A DNA stretch of 64,000 bases from Claveliimonas bilis (GCF_030296775.1 NZ_AP027742.1:2294001-2358000), one strand, 5' to 3'. Shown: positions 49,751 through 58,631, counted from the first letter of the stretch. The notes: generated by a model not told the origin, from the letters alone. A program made the numbers and translations.

Positions 49751-49933
49751 ATGTCAGAATTATCCGTTTTGGATCTTCAAAACCTTCGCCACCTTATCGG
49801 CGGCTATGACACAAGTCATTGCAAAATGACAGAATATGCAAACATGACTGAGGATGCCGAGATCAAAAAGCTTTTTCAGGACGCTGCCGACAGCGCCATG
49901 AAAAACAAACAGGAACTGATGCGTTTCCTGTAA
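49751..49933 (+). CDS. Small helical protein upstream of the coat-type gene
   Basis: A 60-residue protein, MSELSVLDLQNLRHLIGGYD..., predicted helical by its heptad-like pattern (EIKKLFQDAADSAMKNKQELMRF). AAGGAGGAAAAG is the ribosome binding site. Its 78-base distance from a CotF-like gene and its similar helical ferritin-like segment suggest a shared coat or envelope role, but no family was recognised with certainty. Confidence 0.65.
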   Translation: MSELSVLDLQNLRHLIGGYDTSHCKMTEYANMTEDAEIKKLFQDAADSAMKNKQELMRFL

Positions 49934-50011
49934 CTTTCCTAAAGGACTGTACGCCTTTTCACAAGCCGGTCCATCCGGAATGAACATGTAAACTCAAAGG
50001 GAGGGAAAGAA

Positions 50012-50272
50012 ATGTTAAATGAAAAGACAATGGTTGCCGACGCTCTGGCCGGAGTCAACGGCGAGCTGACCCGTTTTGGTGAAATGATCCCGCAGACAGA
50101 AAATCAGGAATTAAAACAGTGCCTGAAACAGATGAGAAATGCCTGCGAGATGTCACAGGAGAAAATTTTTGAGCTGGCAAGATCACGCAGTTATTACGTT
50201 CCTGCTGCAAAAGCATCACAGCAGGAAATCGAACATGTCCGCTCAATCCTGACACAGCCGGCAATGAAATAA
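50012..50272 (+). CDS. CotF-like spore coat protein
   Basis: An 86-residue protein. MLNEKTMVADALAGVNGELTRFGEMI begins it; the middle MRNACEMSQEKIFELARSRSYYVPAAKAS matches the CotF coat-protein family in its SQEKIFELA and YYVPA blocks. Ending KASQQEIEHVRSILTQP is also typical. It is expected on the spore coat or in the mother cell, and so indicates an endospore former. AAAGGGAGGG precedes the ATG. A terminator lies downstream. Confidence 0.75.
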   Translation: MLNEKTMVADALAGVNGELTRFGEMIPQTENQELKQCLKQMRNACEMSQEKIFELARSRSYYVPAAKASQQEIEHVRSILTQPAMK

Positions 50273-50319
50273 CTGCCGGAAGCAGGCTGCTTCATTAAAA
50301 CAGATTTTTTCATCGGGGA

Positions 50320-50351
50320 CGGGACTGTCAAAAGTCCCGCCTTTCTTTTTT
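50320..50351 (+). terminator. Terminator after the CotF-like gene
   Basis: Arms CGGGACT and AGTCCCG with loop GTCAAA, followed by CCTTTCTTTTTT on the plus strand. Confidence 0.85.
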
Positions 50352-50528
50352 GTATTTCTCCTAATAAATGAATAAAAAACTTTAAAAAGCTTCATATTTC
50401 TTGTGGTTTTTTACAGAATTACTGGTTTTTATCAATATTTTTGCAAGAACCAATTGACGATTCTTCAATTTACCGCTACAATGGTAGCATTGAGTAAAAT
50501 ATGGGAAAATGAGATGGAGGATGCAAGG

Positions 50529-51818
50529 ATGGCAACAACATATGAAGAATTATCAAAAGAAGAATTGCTGGAAATAAAATCAGAACTGGAAGCTGAATTT
50601 GAAAAGGTAAAGGCACAGGGACTGAAGCTGGATATGTCCCGGGGTAAACCGTCTACAGAACAGCTGAATCTTTCTATGGGAATGATGGATGTCCTGAACA
50701 GCGACTCTGACCTTGTCTGTGAGGAAGGAGTGGACTGCCGCAATTACGGTGTCCTGGACGGCATACGTGAAGCAAAGCAGCTGCTTGCTGATATGATGGA
50801 AGTTCCAAAGGAAAACATTGTAATTTTTGGGAATTCCAGTCTGAACATCATGTATGATACAATTGCCCGCTCTATGACTCACGGAGTAATGGGAAGCACT
50901 CCCTGGTGCAAACTGGATAAAGTCAAATTCTTATGTCCGGTTCCCGGGTACGACAGACATTTTTCAATTACAGAATATTTCGGCATTGAAATGATCAACG
51001 TGCCAATGACTCCAACCGGCCCTGATATGGATATTGTAGAGAAGCTTGTCAGCTCCGATCCGGCTATCAAAGGAATCTGGTGCGTTCCAAAATATTCCAA
51101 CCCACAGGGAATCACTTACTCTGACGAGACAGTACACCGTTTTGCAAAACTGAATCCTGCTGCCGAAGATTTCCGTATCTTCTGGGACAATGCTTATGGA
51201 ATCCATCATTTATATGAAGACAAGCAGGATTATCTCATTGAAATCCTTATGGAATGTAAGAAGGAAGGACATCCGGATATGGTATATAAGTTCTCTTCTA
51301 CTTCCAAGATCAGTTTCCCGGGTTCCGGAATCGCCGCCATCGCTGCATCCACTGAAAACCTTAAGGCAATCCGCGAGCAGATGAAGATCCAGACCATCGG
51401 TCACGATAAAGTAAACCAGCTCCGCCACGCAAGATATTTTAAAGATATTCACGGCATGGTACAGCACATGAAAAAGCATGCAGATATCATGCGTCCTAAA
51501 TTTGATGCCGTTTTGGAAACATTGGAACGGGAAATCGGAGGACTCGGCATCGGCTCCTGGCTGGCTCCCCGCGGTGGCTATTTCATCTCCTTTGACGCTC
51601 TTCCGGGATGCGCAAAGAAAATCGTTGCCAAAGCAAAAGAAGCCGGTCTTGTCATGACAGACGCCGGAGCTACCTTCCCCTACGGAAAGGATCCGCAGGA
51701 CAGCAACATCCGTATTGCTCCATCCTATCCGACCACCGAGGAACTGAAGGTCGCTACTGAAATTTTTGTATTAAGCGTAAAACTGGTCAGCATAGAAAAA
51801 ATACTGGCCTCTAAATAA
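50529..51818 (+). CDS. Aspartate-type aminotransferase (class I/II, PF12897 type)
   Basis: A 429-residue PLP enzyme. MSRGKPSTEQLNLSMGM near the start, PENIVIFGNSSL-type cofactor region at about residues 98-108, CVPKYSNPQGITYSDE, FWDNAYGIHHLY and the PLP lysine in SSTSKISFPGSG identify the group of large aspartate aminotransferases distinct from AspC/AspB. It probably interconverts aspartate and oxaloacetate, supplying aspartate for argG, lysine and pyrimidines. ATG at 50529 follows GGAGG at 8 bases. Confidence 0.88.
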   Translation: MATTYEELSKEELLEIKSELEAEFEKVKAQGLKLDMSRGKPSTEQLNLSMGMMDVLNSDSDLVCEEGVDCRNYGVLDGIREAKQLLADMMEVPKENIVIFGNSSLNIMYDTIARSMTHGVMGSTPWCKLDKVKFLCPVPGYDRHFSITEYFGIEMINVPMTPTGPDMDIVEKLVSSDPAIKGIWCVPKYSNPQGITYSDETVHRFAKLNPAAEDFRIFWDNAYGIHHLYEDKQDYLIEILMECKKEGHPDMVYKFSSTSKISFPGSGIAAIAASTENLKAIREQMKIQTIGHDKVNQLRHARYFKDIHGMVQHMKKHADIMRPKFDAVLETLEREIGGLGIGSWLAPRGGYFISFDALPGCAKKIVAKAKEAGLVMTDAGATFPYGKDPQDSNIRIAPSYPTTEELKVATEIFVLSVKLVSIEKILASK

Positions 51819-51832
51819 CCCCTTCATAAATT

Positions 51833-51863
51833 GAGGCAGGCCGGACAATTGTCCGCCTGCCTC
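51833..51863. terminator. Bidirectional terminator between the aminotransferase and ccdA-tlpA genes
   Basis: Arms GAGGCAGG and CCTGCCTC enclose a second stem CGGACA/TGTCCG; AT-rich tails occur on both sides of these convergent genes. Confidence 0.8.
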
Positions 51864-51864
51864 A

Positions 51865-53151
51865 TTATTTTTCTCCTTCCAGCGTCTGGCTGATCATACT
51901 CTCCAGACCTTCTTTGCCAACCATGCCGCTTACATAGCCGTAAATTTTCCCTTCCTTATCGATCATATAGGTTGTAGGATACGCCATGATCCCGAATCTT
52001 TCCATCAGCTGTCCTGATTCGTCCATCAGCACCGGATAAGTATATCCGTTTTCCTCAAGAAAGGCAGTAATTTCCTCCCTGCTTCCTTCTCCCGAAATTC
52101 CGGGAAAAGCAACTCCCAAAATTACCGTATCGCTCCCGCTGCCTTTCGCCTGATATTCCTCATACAGATTTTGTATGTCGGGCATTTCCCTCTTGCATAC
52201 CGTACACCATGTTGCCCAGAAATTCAGAAGAACTGCCTTCCCCCGATAATCTGACAGCCTGTGCTCCTGCCCATACTGATCTGTCAAAGTGAAATCAACA
52301 GCTGCCGAAGGATCTGTCTTTGCACTGTCTTCTTCTGCGTTTTCTCCTGCTCCTTCTTCTACACTGTCCTCTTCCCCATTGTCTTTTGTTTCATCATTCT
52401 GCACGGACTCTGATTCCACGGAGGGCGTTGACAGATACCCTGTCACTCCATTCATCTTTCCTGTCATCATCATAAGCCCCATGAGGATCATCAGCACCGC
52501 TCCTGCCCGCGCCGTATATCTTACAATATTTCCATGCTTTTTGAAAATCTTCAGTAAAGTTGTGGTAAATATACCGACAGCCAGGAAGGGAATAACAAAT
52601 CCCAGCGTATAGACACCGATCATCAGAAATCCTTTCGTCCTTGTGGCTGCTGATGCCGTCATCAGCAGCACGCCCGACAGCGCCGGTCCCACACACGGCG
52701 TCCATGCAAAACTGAATGTAAATCCCATCAGCAGCGCTGCAACAGGAGACATAGCCATCCGGTCAAATTTCAAGGGAAGCCGATGTTCATTTCCAAGAAG
52801 TTTAGACGTCCCCAAAAGGCCAAACTGATACAATCCAAGAAGGATCACAAGGGCTCCTCCCACTCTGGCAAACACAGCCTGATGTTCGGAAAAGAACTCT
52901 CCTGCAGCTGACACACCCATCCCCAGCAAAAAGAAAGTAAAGCTGATCCCAGCCACAAAAAACAGCGTATGGGTCAGAACCTTTCCTTTCTGGTATTGCA
53001 GCTCTCCGCTGTCACCTCTTCTGACCGCTCCTCCTGACAGGTAACCGATATATAAAGGGATCAGCGGGAAAATGCAAGGCGAAAAAAAGCTTAAGATCCC
53101 CTGAAGAAATACTGTAATTACCGGAATACTTATATTCAGATCAAATCCCAT
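51865..53151 (-). CDS. CcdA-like membrane domain fused to TlpA-type thioredoxin
   Basis: A 428-residue fusion. Residues about 1-225 form a CcdA/DsbD-beta membrane domain of six helices (LSFFSPCIFPLIPLYIGYLSGG; FSFAWTPCVGPALSG hold the paired Cys). An acidic linker follows, then a TlpA/ResA-like domain (about 285-428) with the active site WATWCTVCKREMPD and the cis-Pro region MAYPTTYMID. The membrane half carries electrons outwards and the thioredoxin half reduces extracytoplasmic disulfides. ATG at 53151 follows AAGGAG. No cytochrome c genes are near. Confidence 0.92.
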   Translation of the reverse strand: MGFDLNISIPVITVFLQGILSFFSPCIFPLIPLYIGYLSGGAVRRGDSGELQYQKGKVLTHTLFFVAGISFTFFLLGMGVSAAGEFFSEHQAVFARVGGALVILLGLYQFGLLGTSKLLGNEHRLPLKFDRMAMSPVAALLMGFTFSFAWTPCVGPALSGVLLMTASAATRTKGFLMIGVYTLGFVIPFLAVGIFTTTLLKIFKKHGNIVRYTARAGAVLMILMGLMMMTGKMNGVTGYLSTPSVESESVQNDETKDNGEEDSVEEGAGENAEEDSAKTDPSAAVDFTLTDQYGQEHRLSDYRGKAVLLNFWATWCTVCKREMPDIQNLYEEYQAKGSGSDTVILGVAFPGISGEGSREEITAFLEENGYTYPVLMDESGQLMERFGIMAYPTTYMIDKEGKIYGYVSGMVGKEGLESMISQTLEGEK

Positions 53152-53370
53152 AAACCTCTCCTTTTTGTTTTTTACCATCATATAGGTCTTACTTCCTTCT
53201 GTCAACAAGAATCCATTCCCGGCGTCACCGCGCAGCACGCCATCCTCTCAACTACATGCTAAAATCATTCTCGTGGCTGCATACTGCGCAGATTTGACAG
53301 CCCTCCGGCTTCTCTTCTATAATAGTATCGTTAATGCCCAAAAACAGGAACTTTCAGGAGGACCTTACGG

Positions 53371-54723
53371 ATGAATGAGAGCAAACTCTTAACCGGAAAT
53401 ATCACAAAAAGCCTACTGGTTTTCGCACTTCCCATGATTGCCGGGAATCTGCTCCAGCAGTTTTACAATATTGCTGACACGATCATTGTCGGACGCTTCC
53501 TTGGGGCCGATGCTCTGGCTGCGGTAGGTTCTTCTTACACTCTGATGACATTTCTTACTTCCATCATCCTGGGCCTGTGTATGGGAAGCGGCGCTTCCTT
53601 TTCCATCAGCTATGGAAAACAGGATGAAGTTCGTATGAAGGGAGCTATTTTTCAATCGTTCCTTTTTATCGGAGCCGTTACTGTTGTTCTCAACCTGGCT
53701 GTTTTTCTTGGCATCAACAGCATTATCTGGTTCCTTCGCGTCCCCGCTTCTGTCACTGATCTGATGCGGGATTATCTGCTTGTCATTTTTGCAGGGATTC
53801 CTGCCACTTTTTTCTATAATTATTTTGCCTGCCTCCTCCGCTCTGTTGGAAACTCCAGGATTCCACTGATCTTTCTGGCTGTTTCTGCCGTCATGAATAT
53901 TGTTCTGGATCTCCTTTTTGTTCTCTCCTTCCATTGGGGTGTATCAGGCGCTGCCTTTGCGACTATCCTTTCACAATATGTTTCCGGAATGGGACTTGCA
54001 CTGTACACTCTTCTGCATTTTCCCTCTCTTCGTCCCCGGAAAGAAAATCTAAGGTGGGACCGGGATATTTTTCGGGAAATCACCGGTTTTTCTTTCCTCA
54101 CCTGTATTCAGCAGTCTGTTATGAATTTCGGCATCCTCATGGTACAGGGACTTGTCAACAGCTTCGGCCCGGTTATCATGGCTGCATTTGCGGCTGCTGT
54201 AAAAATTGATTCCTTCGCCTATATGCCGGTACAGGATTTCGGAAACGCCTTTTCTACTTTTATTGCACAGAATTTCGGCGCAAAAAAAGAAGACCGCATC
54301 AGACAGGGAATCAAAAGTGCTTTCCTCACTTCCTTTTTCTTCTGTCTGGCTGTCAGTCTTCTTGTCTGTATCTTTGCCCGTCCTCTTATGAAGATCTTTG
54401 TATCTGCCAATGAGACACAAATCATCGAAGCCGGAGTACACTATCTTCGCATTGAAGGCTCCTGCTATTTCGGGATTGGCATTTTGTTTTTATTGTACGG
54501 GCTGTACCGCGCTATCGCCCGTCCGGGTATATCTGTGGTTTTAACGGTTATTTCCCTGGGAACCCGTGTATTTCTGGCCTACACCCTCTCTATGGTACCG
54601 TGGATCGGAGTCACCGGCATATGGGTGTCTGTTCCCATCGGATGGATTCTGGCGGATCTGACCGGAATCTTTGTATACCGGAGGTTGAACCGGCGCCGCT
54701 CGAACGACAAGACGGCATCTTAA
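53371..54723 (+). CDS. MATE-family efflux transporter
   Basis: Full-length 450-residue transporter with 12 predicted membrane helices, starting MNESKLLTGNITKSLLVFALPMIAGNLLQQFYNIADTIIVGRFLG, described here as the typical MATE first-helix region. It probably exports cationic drugs or metabolites using Na+ or H+; the substrate is unknown. TCAGGAGG precedes the ATG. Its last 170 codons are duplicated at 56339-56852 with about 92% protein identity by eye, next to an IS256 remnant. Confidence 0.93.
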   Translation: MNESKLLTGNITKSLLVFALPMIAGNLLQQFYNIADTIIVGRFLGADALAAVGSSYTLMTFLTSIILGLCMGSGASFSISYGKQDEVRMKGAIFQSFLFIGAVTVVLNLAVFLGINSIIWFLRVPASVTDLMRDYLLVIFAGIPATFFYNYFACLLRSVGNSRIPLIFLAVSAVMNIVLDLLFVLSFHWGVSGAAFATILSQYVSGMGLALYTLLHFPSLRPRKENLRWDRDIFREITGFSFLTCIQQSVMNFGILMVQGLVNSFGPVIMAAFAAAVKIDSFAYMPVQDFGNAFSTFIAQNFGAKKEDRIRQGIKSAFLTSFFFCLAVSLLVCIFARPLMKIFVSANETQIIEAGVHYLRIEGSCYFGIGILFLLYGLYRAIARPGISVVLTVISLGTRVFLAYTLSMVPWIGVTGIWVSVPIGWILADLTGIFVYRRLNRRRSNDKTAS

Positions 54724-54782
54724 AAAATCCCGATGGTATCGGCTCTAATCACAGCCATTGTGTGATATTGGTAATTTAAAAG

Positions 54783-54837
54783 ATGCATCTTATGTAATGA
54801 TTTTAAAATATATTTATTGTGTAAAAACAGATATTTT
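54783..54837. repeat. 55-bp dispersed repeat, copy 1 (3' end of CPBP gene)
   Basis: A 55-base AT-rich sequence that recurs at 62138-62192 in the same orientation with two A/G mismatches. It begins ATGCATCTTATGTAATGATT and covers the last codons and stop of the CPBP protease gene. Confidence 0.9.
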
Positions 54838-55497
54838 ATAAGTTATTTCTGTAGTCAGAATATGTGGAGCCATATGAAGGAAAACAGGGAAAAAAATATT
54901 TCCTACTTTTTTATAAAAGAACATAAATATGTACTGTCCTGCTATACCAGAGGTTATTGAATTAAATATCAAAAGGCTATTCACTTGCATATCGGGACGC
55001 CCAATATTCAAGAGAATATGCATACTCCCCCACAATACTCCACTAATAACAGCTCCCAGATGCTTATTATATAATCTCATAAGCTTTGGCCCTAAATAAG
55101 CTCTGTAAATAAATTCTTCTACAAAGAAAAACATACAAAAATATATAATCATATTAAAAATGTAATCACAAATTGAAACTTCTGAAGAAGAAAACGGCAG
55201 ATAATTCATAAAGAAAGAAATTCCAACTATAAGCACAAACAATACTATCGTTATTTTCAAACCTTTCATACAAATCCCTAACGAAGTTAGATCATGCCGA
55301 TTTCTAAAAATAATAGCACCAACATAAACTGCAGAAATTGCTATGCCTAAAAAACTGGTTAAGTAAAATTGATTCTTCTTATCAAAATGAACACTTACTC
55401 CTATCATTACCAGCGTGTATAATATATAAAAAATAATAAAAAGATTTTTTCTTAAACCTGAAAATAAGGAACTATTATTTGGAAAACAGTTTTTCAT
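54814..55497 (-). CDS. CPBP-family intramembrane metalloprotease
   Basis: A 227-residue membrane protein with about seven helices. The CPBP/Abi motifs are visible: VEEFIYRAYLG (EExxxR), WGSMHILLN with the second His, and HMAPH near the C-terminus. Relatives process prenylated proteins or confer bacteriocin immunity. The gene is clearly more AT-rich than its neighbours, which suggests transfer. ATG at 55497 follows AAGGAGGAG. A terminator-like hairpin lies in its leader. Confidence 0.88.
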   Translation of the reverse strand: MKNCFPNNSSLFSGLRKNLFIIFYILYTLVMIGVSVHFDKKNQFYLTSFLGIAISAVYVGAIIFRNRHDLTSLGICMKGLKITIVLFVLIVGISFFMNYLPFSSSEVSICDYIFNMIIYFCMFFFVEEFIYRAYLGPKLMRLYNKHLGAVISGVLWGSMHILLNIGRPDMQVNSLLIFNSITSGIAGQYIFMFFYKKVGNIFFPVFLHMAPHILTTEITYKISVFTQ

Positions 55498-55514
55498 CTT
55501 CTCCTCCTTCAAAA

Positions 55515-55545
55515 ATGGGTGTTTTAACCAAAGTAGAACACCCAT
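55515..55545 (-). promoter_or_regulatory. Terminator-like hairpin in the CPBP leader
   Basis: Arms ATGGGTGTT and AACACCCAT; on the minus strand TTTTT follows and the AAGGAGG site comes next. It may be an attenuator, or the terminator of a gene once upstream and lost when the IS element arrived. Confidence 0.5.
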
Positions 55546-55637
55546 ATATTAATTGATGTATAAAATAGACATGGTCTATAGCCGTTTGGTAAAATTAAGT
55601 CACCACAACCAAATCTATCAAAGGAGGTTATAGAACC

Positions 55638-56338
55638 ATGTCTGATAAAATTATACAACTAAATGAGGACTTAATAAAGCACGATTTAAAGGATCTTGTC
55701 TGTAACAGTGTCGAAGAAACTTTAAACGCTCTGCTCGATAAGGAAGCCGACGAATTAGTCAACGCTGAAAAGTATGAGCGTTCTTCTGACCGTCAGGGAT
55801 ATCGTTCCAGTCATTATAAGCAGAATCTCCATACTACCGCTGAGGAAGTGGAGCTGAAAGTTCCAAAACTCAAAGGCATTCCTTTTGAAACTGCAATCAT
55901 TGAAAGATATCGGCGCAGAGAATCCTCTGTGGAAGAAGCTCTTATTGAAATGTATCTGGCCGGTGTTTCCGTCCGCCGTGTGGAGGATATCACCGAAGAC
56001 TTATGGGAACGAAAGTCTCTCCTGGCACCATCAGCAACCTGAATAAAAAAGCTTATGAGCATATCGAAACCTGGCGTACCCGTCCGCTTTCCGGGGATTA
56101 TCCCTATGTTTATGTGGATGGTGTTTATCTGAAACGCAACTGGGGGCGGTGAAATTCAGAATGTTTCCATCCTCGTTGCTATCGGAGTCAGTCAGGATGG
56201 CTGCCGGGAGATCCTTGGCGCTGCGGATGGCATGAAAGAGGATCGTGAAAGTTGGCGTTCTTTCTTTGTATGGCTGAAATAACGCGGGCTTACAGGTGTA
56301 CGTTTGATCATAGGCGATAAGAATCTCGGTATGCTGGA
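55638..56338 (+). pseudogene. IS256-family transposase, frameshifted and truncated
   Basis: The first 130 codons (MSDKIIQLNEDLIKHDLKD; SDRQGYRSSHYKQNL; VELKVPKLKGIPFETAI; EMYLAGVSVRRVEDITE) are the N-terminus of an IS256/MULE transposase. Three lesions follow. A G is missing near 56005 (TTATGGGAACG for TTATGGGGAACG). A G is gained near 56147 (TGGGGGCGG). A TAA nonsense codon lies at 56279. After GDKNLGMLE the frame runs directly into MATE sequence, so the third catalytic Glu and the right end are lost. It is inactive. Confidence 0.88.
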
Positions 56339-56852
56339 ATCCTTCTCCTATATGCCGGTACAGGATTTCGGAAATGCCTTCTCCACTTTTATTGCACAAA
56401 ATTTCGGGGCAAAAAAAGAAGACCGCATCAGACAGGGGATCAGAAGCGCATTCCTTGTTTCCTTTTTCTTCTGTCTGGCTGTCAGTCTTCTCGTCTGTAT
56501 CTTTGCCCGTCCTCTTATGCAGATCTTTGTATCTGCCGATGAGACGCAGATCATCGAAGCCGGAGTCCACTATCTTCGCATTGAAGGCTCCTGCTATTTT
56601 GGGATTGGTATTTTGTTTTTATTATACGGGCTGTACCGCGCTATCGCCCGCCCGGGCATGTCTGTCGTTCTGACAGTCATTTCCCTTGGAACCCGTGTGC
56701 TGCTGGCCTACACACTCTCTATGGTGCCGTGGATCGGGGTTACCGGCATATGGCTGTCCGTTCCGATCGGATGGGCTTTAGCAGACCTGACCGGAATCTT
56801 TGTATACCGGAGGTTGAACCGGCGCCGCTGCGCCACCAAACCGGTCTCCTAG
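56339..56852 (+). pseudogene. MATE transporter 3' fragment (second copy)
   Basis: About 171 codons starting SFSYMPVQDFGNAFSTFIAQNF, homologous to the last 170 residues of the full MATE gene at 53371-54723. About 13 residue differences are seen (for example GIRSAFLV for GIKSAFLT, MQIF for MKIF, RCATKPVS for RSNDKTAS at the end). It is joined in frame to the IS256 remnant but has no start of its own. It is most likely the stump of a former tandem MATE paralogue. Confidence 0.85.
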
Positions 56853-56870
56853 TTTGTCATAATCAAATGT

Positions 56871-57149
56871 TAGCGTCGGTGTACAAGGGGACAATACGCT
56901 CCAAGCCGCGTAATTTCGGGGATTTTCTTTGTTATCCTCATTCGGCGTACGTCCAGTACGCCTCAATCGTCTGCCTTGAAAAACCCCGAAATTCCTGCGG
57001 CTGGAGTCTGTGAGTCGGGAAGGAGCAGATTTTAGCCCCTTTTAGGCACTTGAACGACGCGTACAGAGACGTACGCGGAGTGAAAGTAACGAAGAAGGGA
57101 CTAAAATCTACCCTTCACCGACCGTGTTGCCCCTTGTACACCGACGCTA
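56871..57149. mobile_element. MITE-like element with terminal inverted repeats and two hairpin arms
   Basis: A 279-base stretch without a gene. Its ends are TAGCGTCGGTGTACAAGGGG and the exact reverse complement, both bounded by TA as in IS630/Tc1-mariner insertions. Between them lie arm A (56899-57006) and arm B (57014-57122), each an imperfect hairpin of about 100 bases whose tip carries GCGTAC. Arm A contains AATTTCGGGG paired with CCCCGAAATT, and arm B GATTTTAG paired with CTAAAATC. The right TA is part of the flavin reductase stop codon. Whether it is DNA-mobile or a structured RNA is not known. Confidence 0.65.
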
Positions 57150-57656
57150 CTCTTCCTTTTGCAGAATCCTTACAATTTCCAGCATATACATCTCATGGTA
57201 GTCCTTCTCCGGATAACATTTTATGTCATTCTCTTTTTCAATAAACAGTGTCGGATCCACCCACTGCGTATACTGTTTCTTTCCCACAATAATGAGTTCT
57301 GCCTCCTCTACTCCTACTGTCCCATCCACATAATAGGGATGAAGACCCGCAGCTTCCCATTTATTCATATCTTTTCCCGACTTTGTACCACAGATCTTCA
57401 ATGCTTCCCGGTAACCGTCCGGCAGGAAAGATATAGTGAGCATATCATTCTCGTCTGCAAATTTTTTGGTATAGCGCTGAGGGCGGATAAAAATTTCCAC
57501 AATACTTTTTCTCCAGAGTGTTCCAAACAACCCCCATGATGCCGTCATCAGATTATTTTCCTCTTCATCCCCTGCCGCAATCAGGATCCAGTCTTTATTT
57601 GTCCTTGTAAAGGGATTGAATGTCATATCTTCCACAGTAATTTCTTTAAATTTCAT
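57147..57656 (-). CDS. Flavin reductase-like FMN-binding protein
   Basis: A 169-residue protein of the flavin reductase/NADH-FMN oxidoreductase-like family. NLMTASWGLFGTLWRKSIVEIFIRPQRYTKKF is the FMN-binding part, followed by FTISFL-like MLTISFLPDG. The C-terminal half has GVEEAELIIVGKKQY. Cytosolic electron transfer or FMN binding is expected. Its stop codon lies in the terminal repeat of the adjacent element, so its last residues may have been changed by that insertion. GGAGG-like sequence precedes the ATG. Confidence 0.88.
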   Translation of the reverse strand: MKFKEITVEDMTFNPFTRTNKDWILIAAGDEEENNLMTASWGLFGTLWRKSIVEIFIRPQRYTKKFADENDMLTISFLPDGYREALKICGTKSGKDMNKWEAAGLHPYYVDGTVGVEEAELIIVGKKQYTQWVDPTLFIEKENDIKCYPEKDYHEMYMLEIVRILQKEE

Positions 57657-57707
57657 TTTCTTCCTCCGCTTGTCATTAATATATTATTATATCATTTTTT
57701 TCTGCGT

Positions 57708-58487
57708 CTATATCAATGTATAACCTCCGTCCACACACAACATCTGTCCGGTTGTATAGGCTGACAGATCTGACGCATAGAATACGGCAATCCCTCCTAG
57801 ATCCTGATCTGGATCTCCAAAACGCCGCATCGGTATATGGCTTAACAATTTGGATCTTACATCCGAATCTTCAAACAAAACTTTTGTAAGTTCTGTCTGG
57901 AAAAATCCCGGTGCGACCGCATTCACCGTAATTCCATGAGACGCCCACTCTGCTGCCAGCGCTTTTGTCATCTGCATCACACCGCCTTTGGCGGCCACAT
58001 AAGAAACGATATCCTCCCTTGCAACAACCTTTGCATTGATGGACGCAACATTAATAATCCGCCCTCTGATCTTTTTTTCTATCATATGCCTTGCCGCAGC
58101 TTGACAGGTAAAAAACACACCTTTCAGCTGTACCTCCTGTACCCTATCCCAATCTTCTTCCGTATAATCCACTGACGGTTTTCTGACATTGACTCCTGCG
58201 CTGTTCAAAAGGATATCCACATGTCCTGCCAAATCTACCGCCTCTGCCACCAGCTGGGAAGCACCGTTTTTCCCACTGATATCTGCTCGTAGTCCAAAAG
58301 CCTTTCCGCCGGTTTTTTTCTGTATTTCTCCTGCTGCTTTTTTACATTCTTCTTCTTTTCTGCTAGCAAGGATTACCTGTGCTCCTGCCTCCGAAAGAGC
58401 TTCTGCCATTCCCCTTCCAAGTCCCCTTGACCCTCCAACGATCAACGCATTTTTTCCGTTCAGAGAAAACATTTTTTCAAAACCCAT
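57708..58487 (-). CDS. SDR-family dehydrogenase, gluconate 5-dehydrogenase-like
   Basis: A 259-residue short-chain dehydrogenase. GGSRGLGRGMAEAL is the cofactor loop, LLNSAGVN the NAG-like motif, and VASINAK with YVAAK the catalytic Ser and Tyr-x3-Lys. The C-terminal VDGGYTLI is typical. Resemblance to IdnO/KduD enzymes and its place next to a GntR regulator, a GntP permease and an IlvC-like gene suggest a sugar-acid oxidation or reduction. It is divergent from the regulator with a 144-base gap. Confidence 0.85.
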   Translation of the reverse strand: MGFEKMFSLNGKNALIVGGSRGLGRGMAEALSEAGAQVILASRKEEECKKAAGEIQKKTGGKAFGLRADISGKNGASQLVAEAVDLAGHVDILLNSAGVNVRKPSVDYTEEDWDRVQEVQLKGVFFTCQAAARHMIEKKIRGRIINVASINAKVVAREDIVSYVAAKGGVMQMTKALAAEWASHGITVNAVAPGFFQTELTKVLFEDSDVRSKLLSHIPMRRFGDPDQDLGGIAVFYASDLSAYTTGQMLCVDGGYTLI

Positions 58488-58631
58488 ATTTCTTCCCCTT
58501 TCTATAGTTGTACCAGAAACTCCAACACAAATGATAAAATATATTTTTTACATCGATTCACTCTATTTTTCAAAAATAAATAGAATTGGTCGTTGAATTA
58601 TGTTAAAATTAGAATATTAGGAGGTTTTTAT

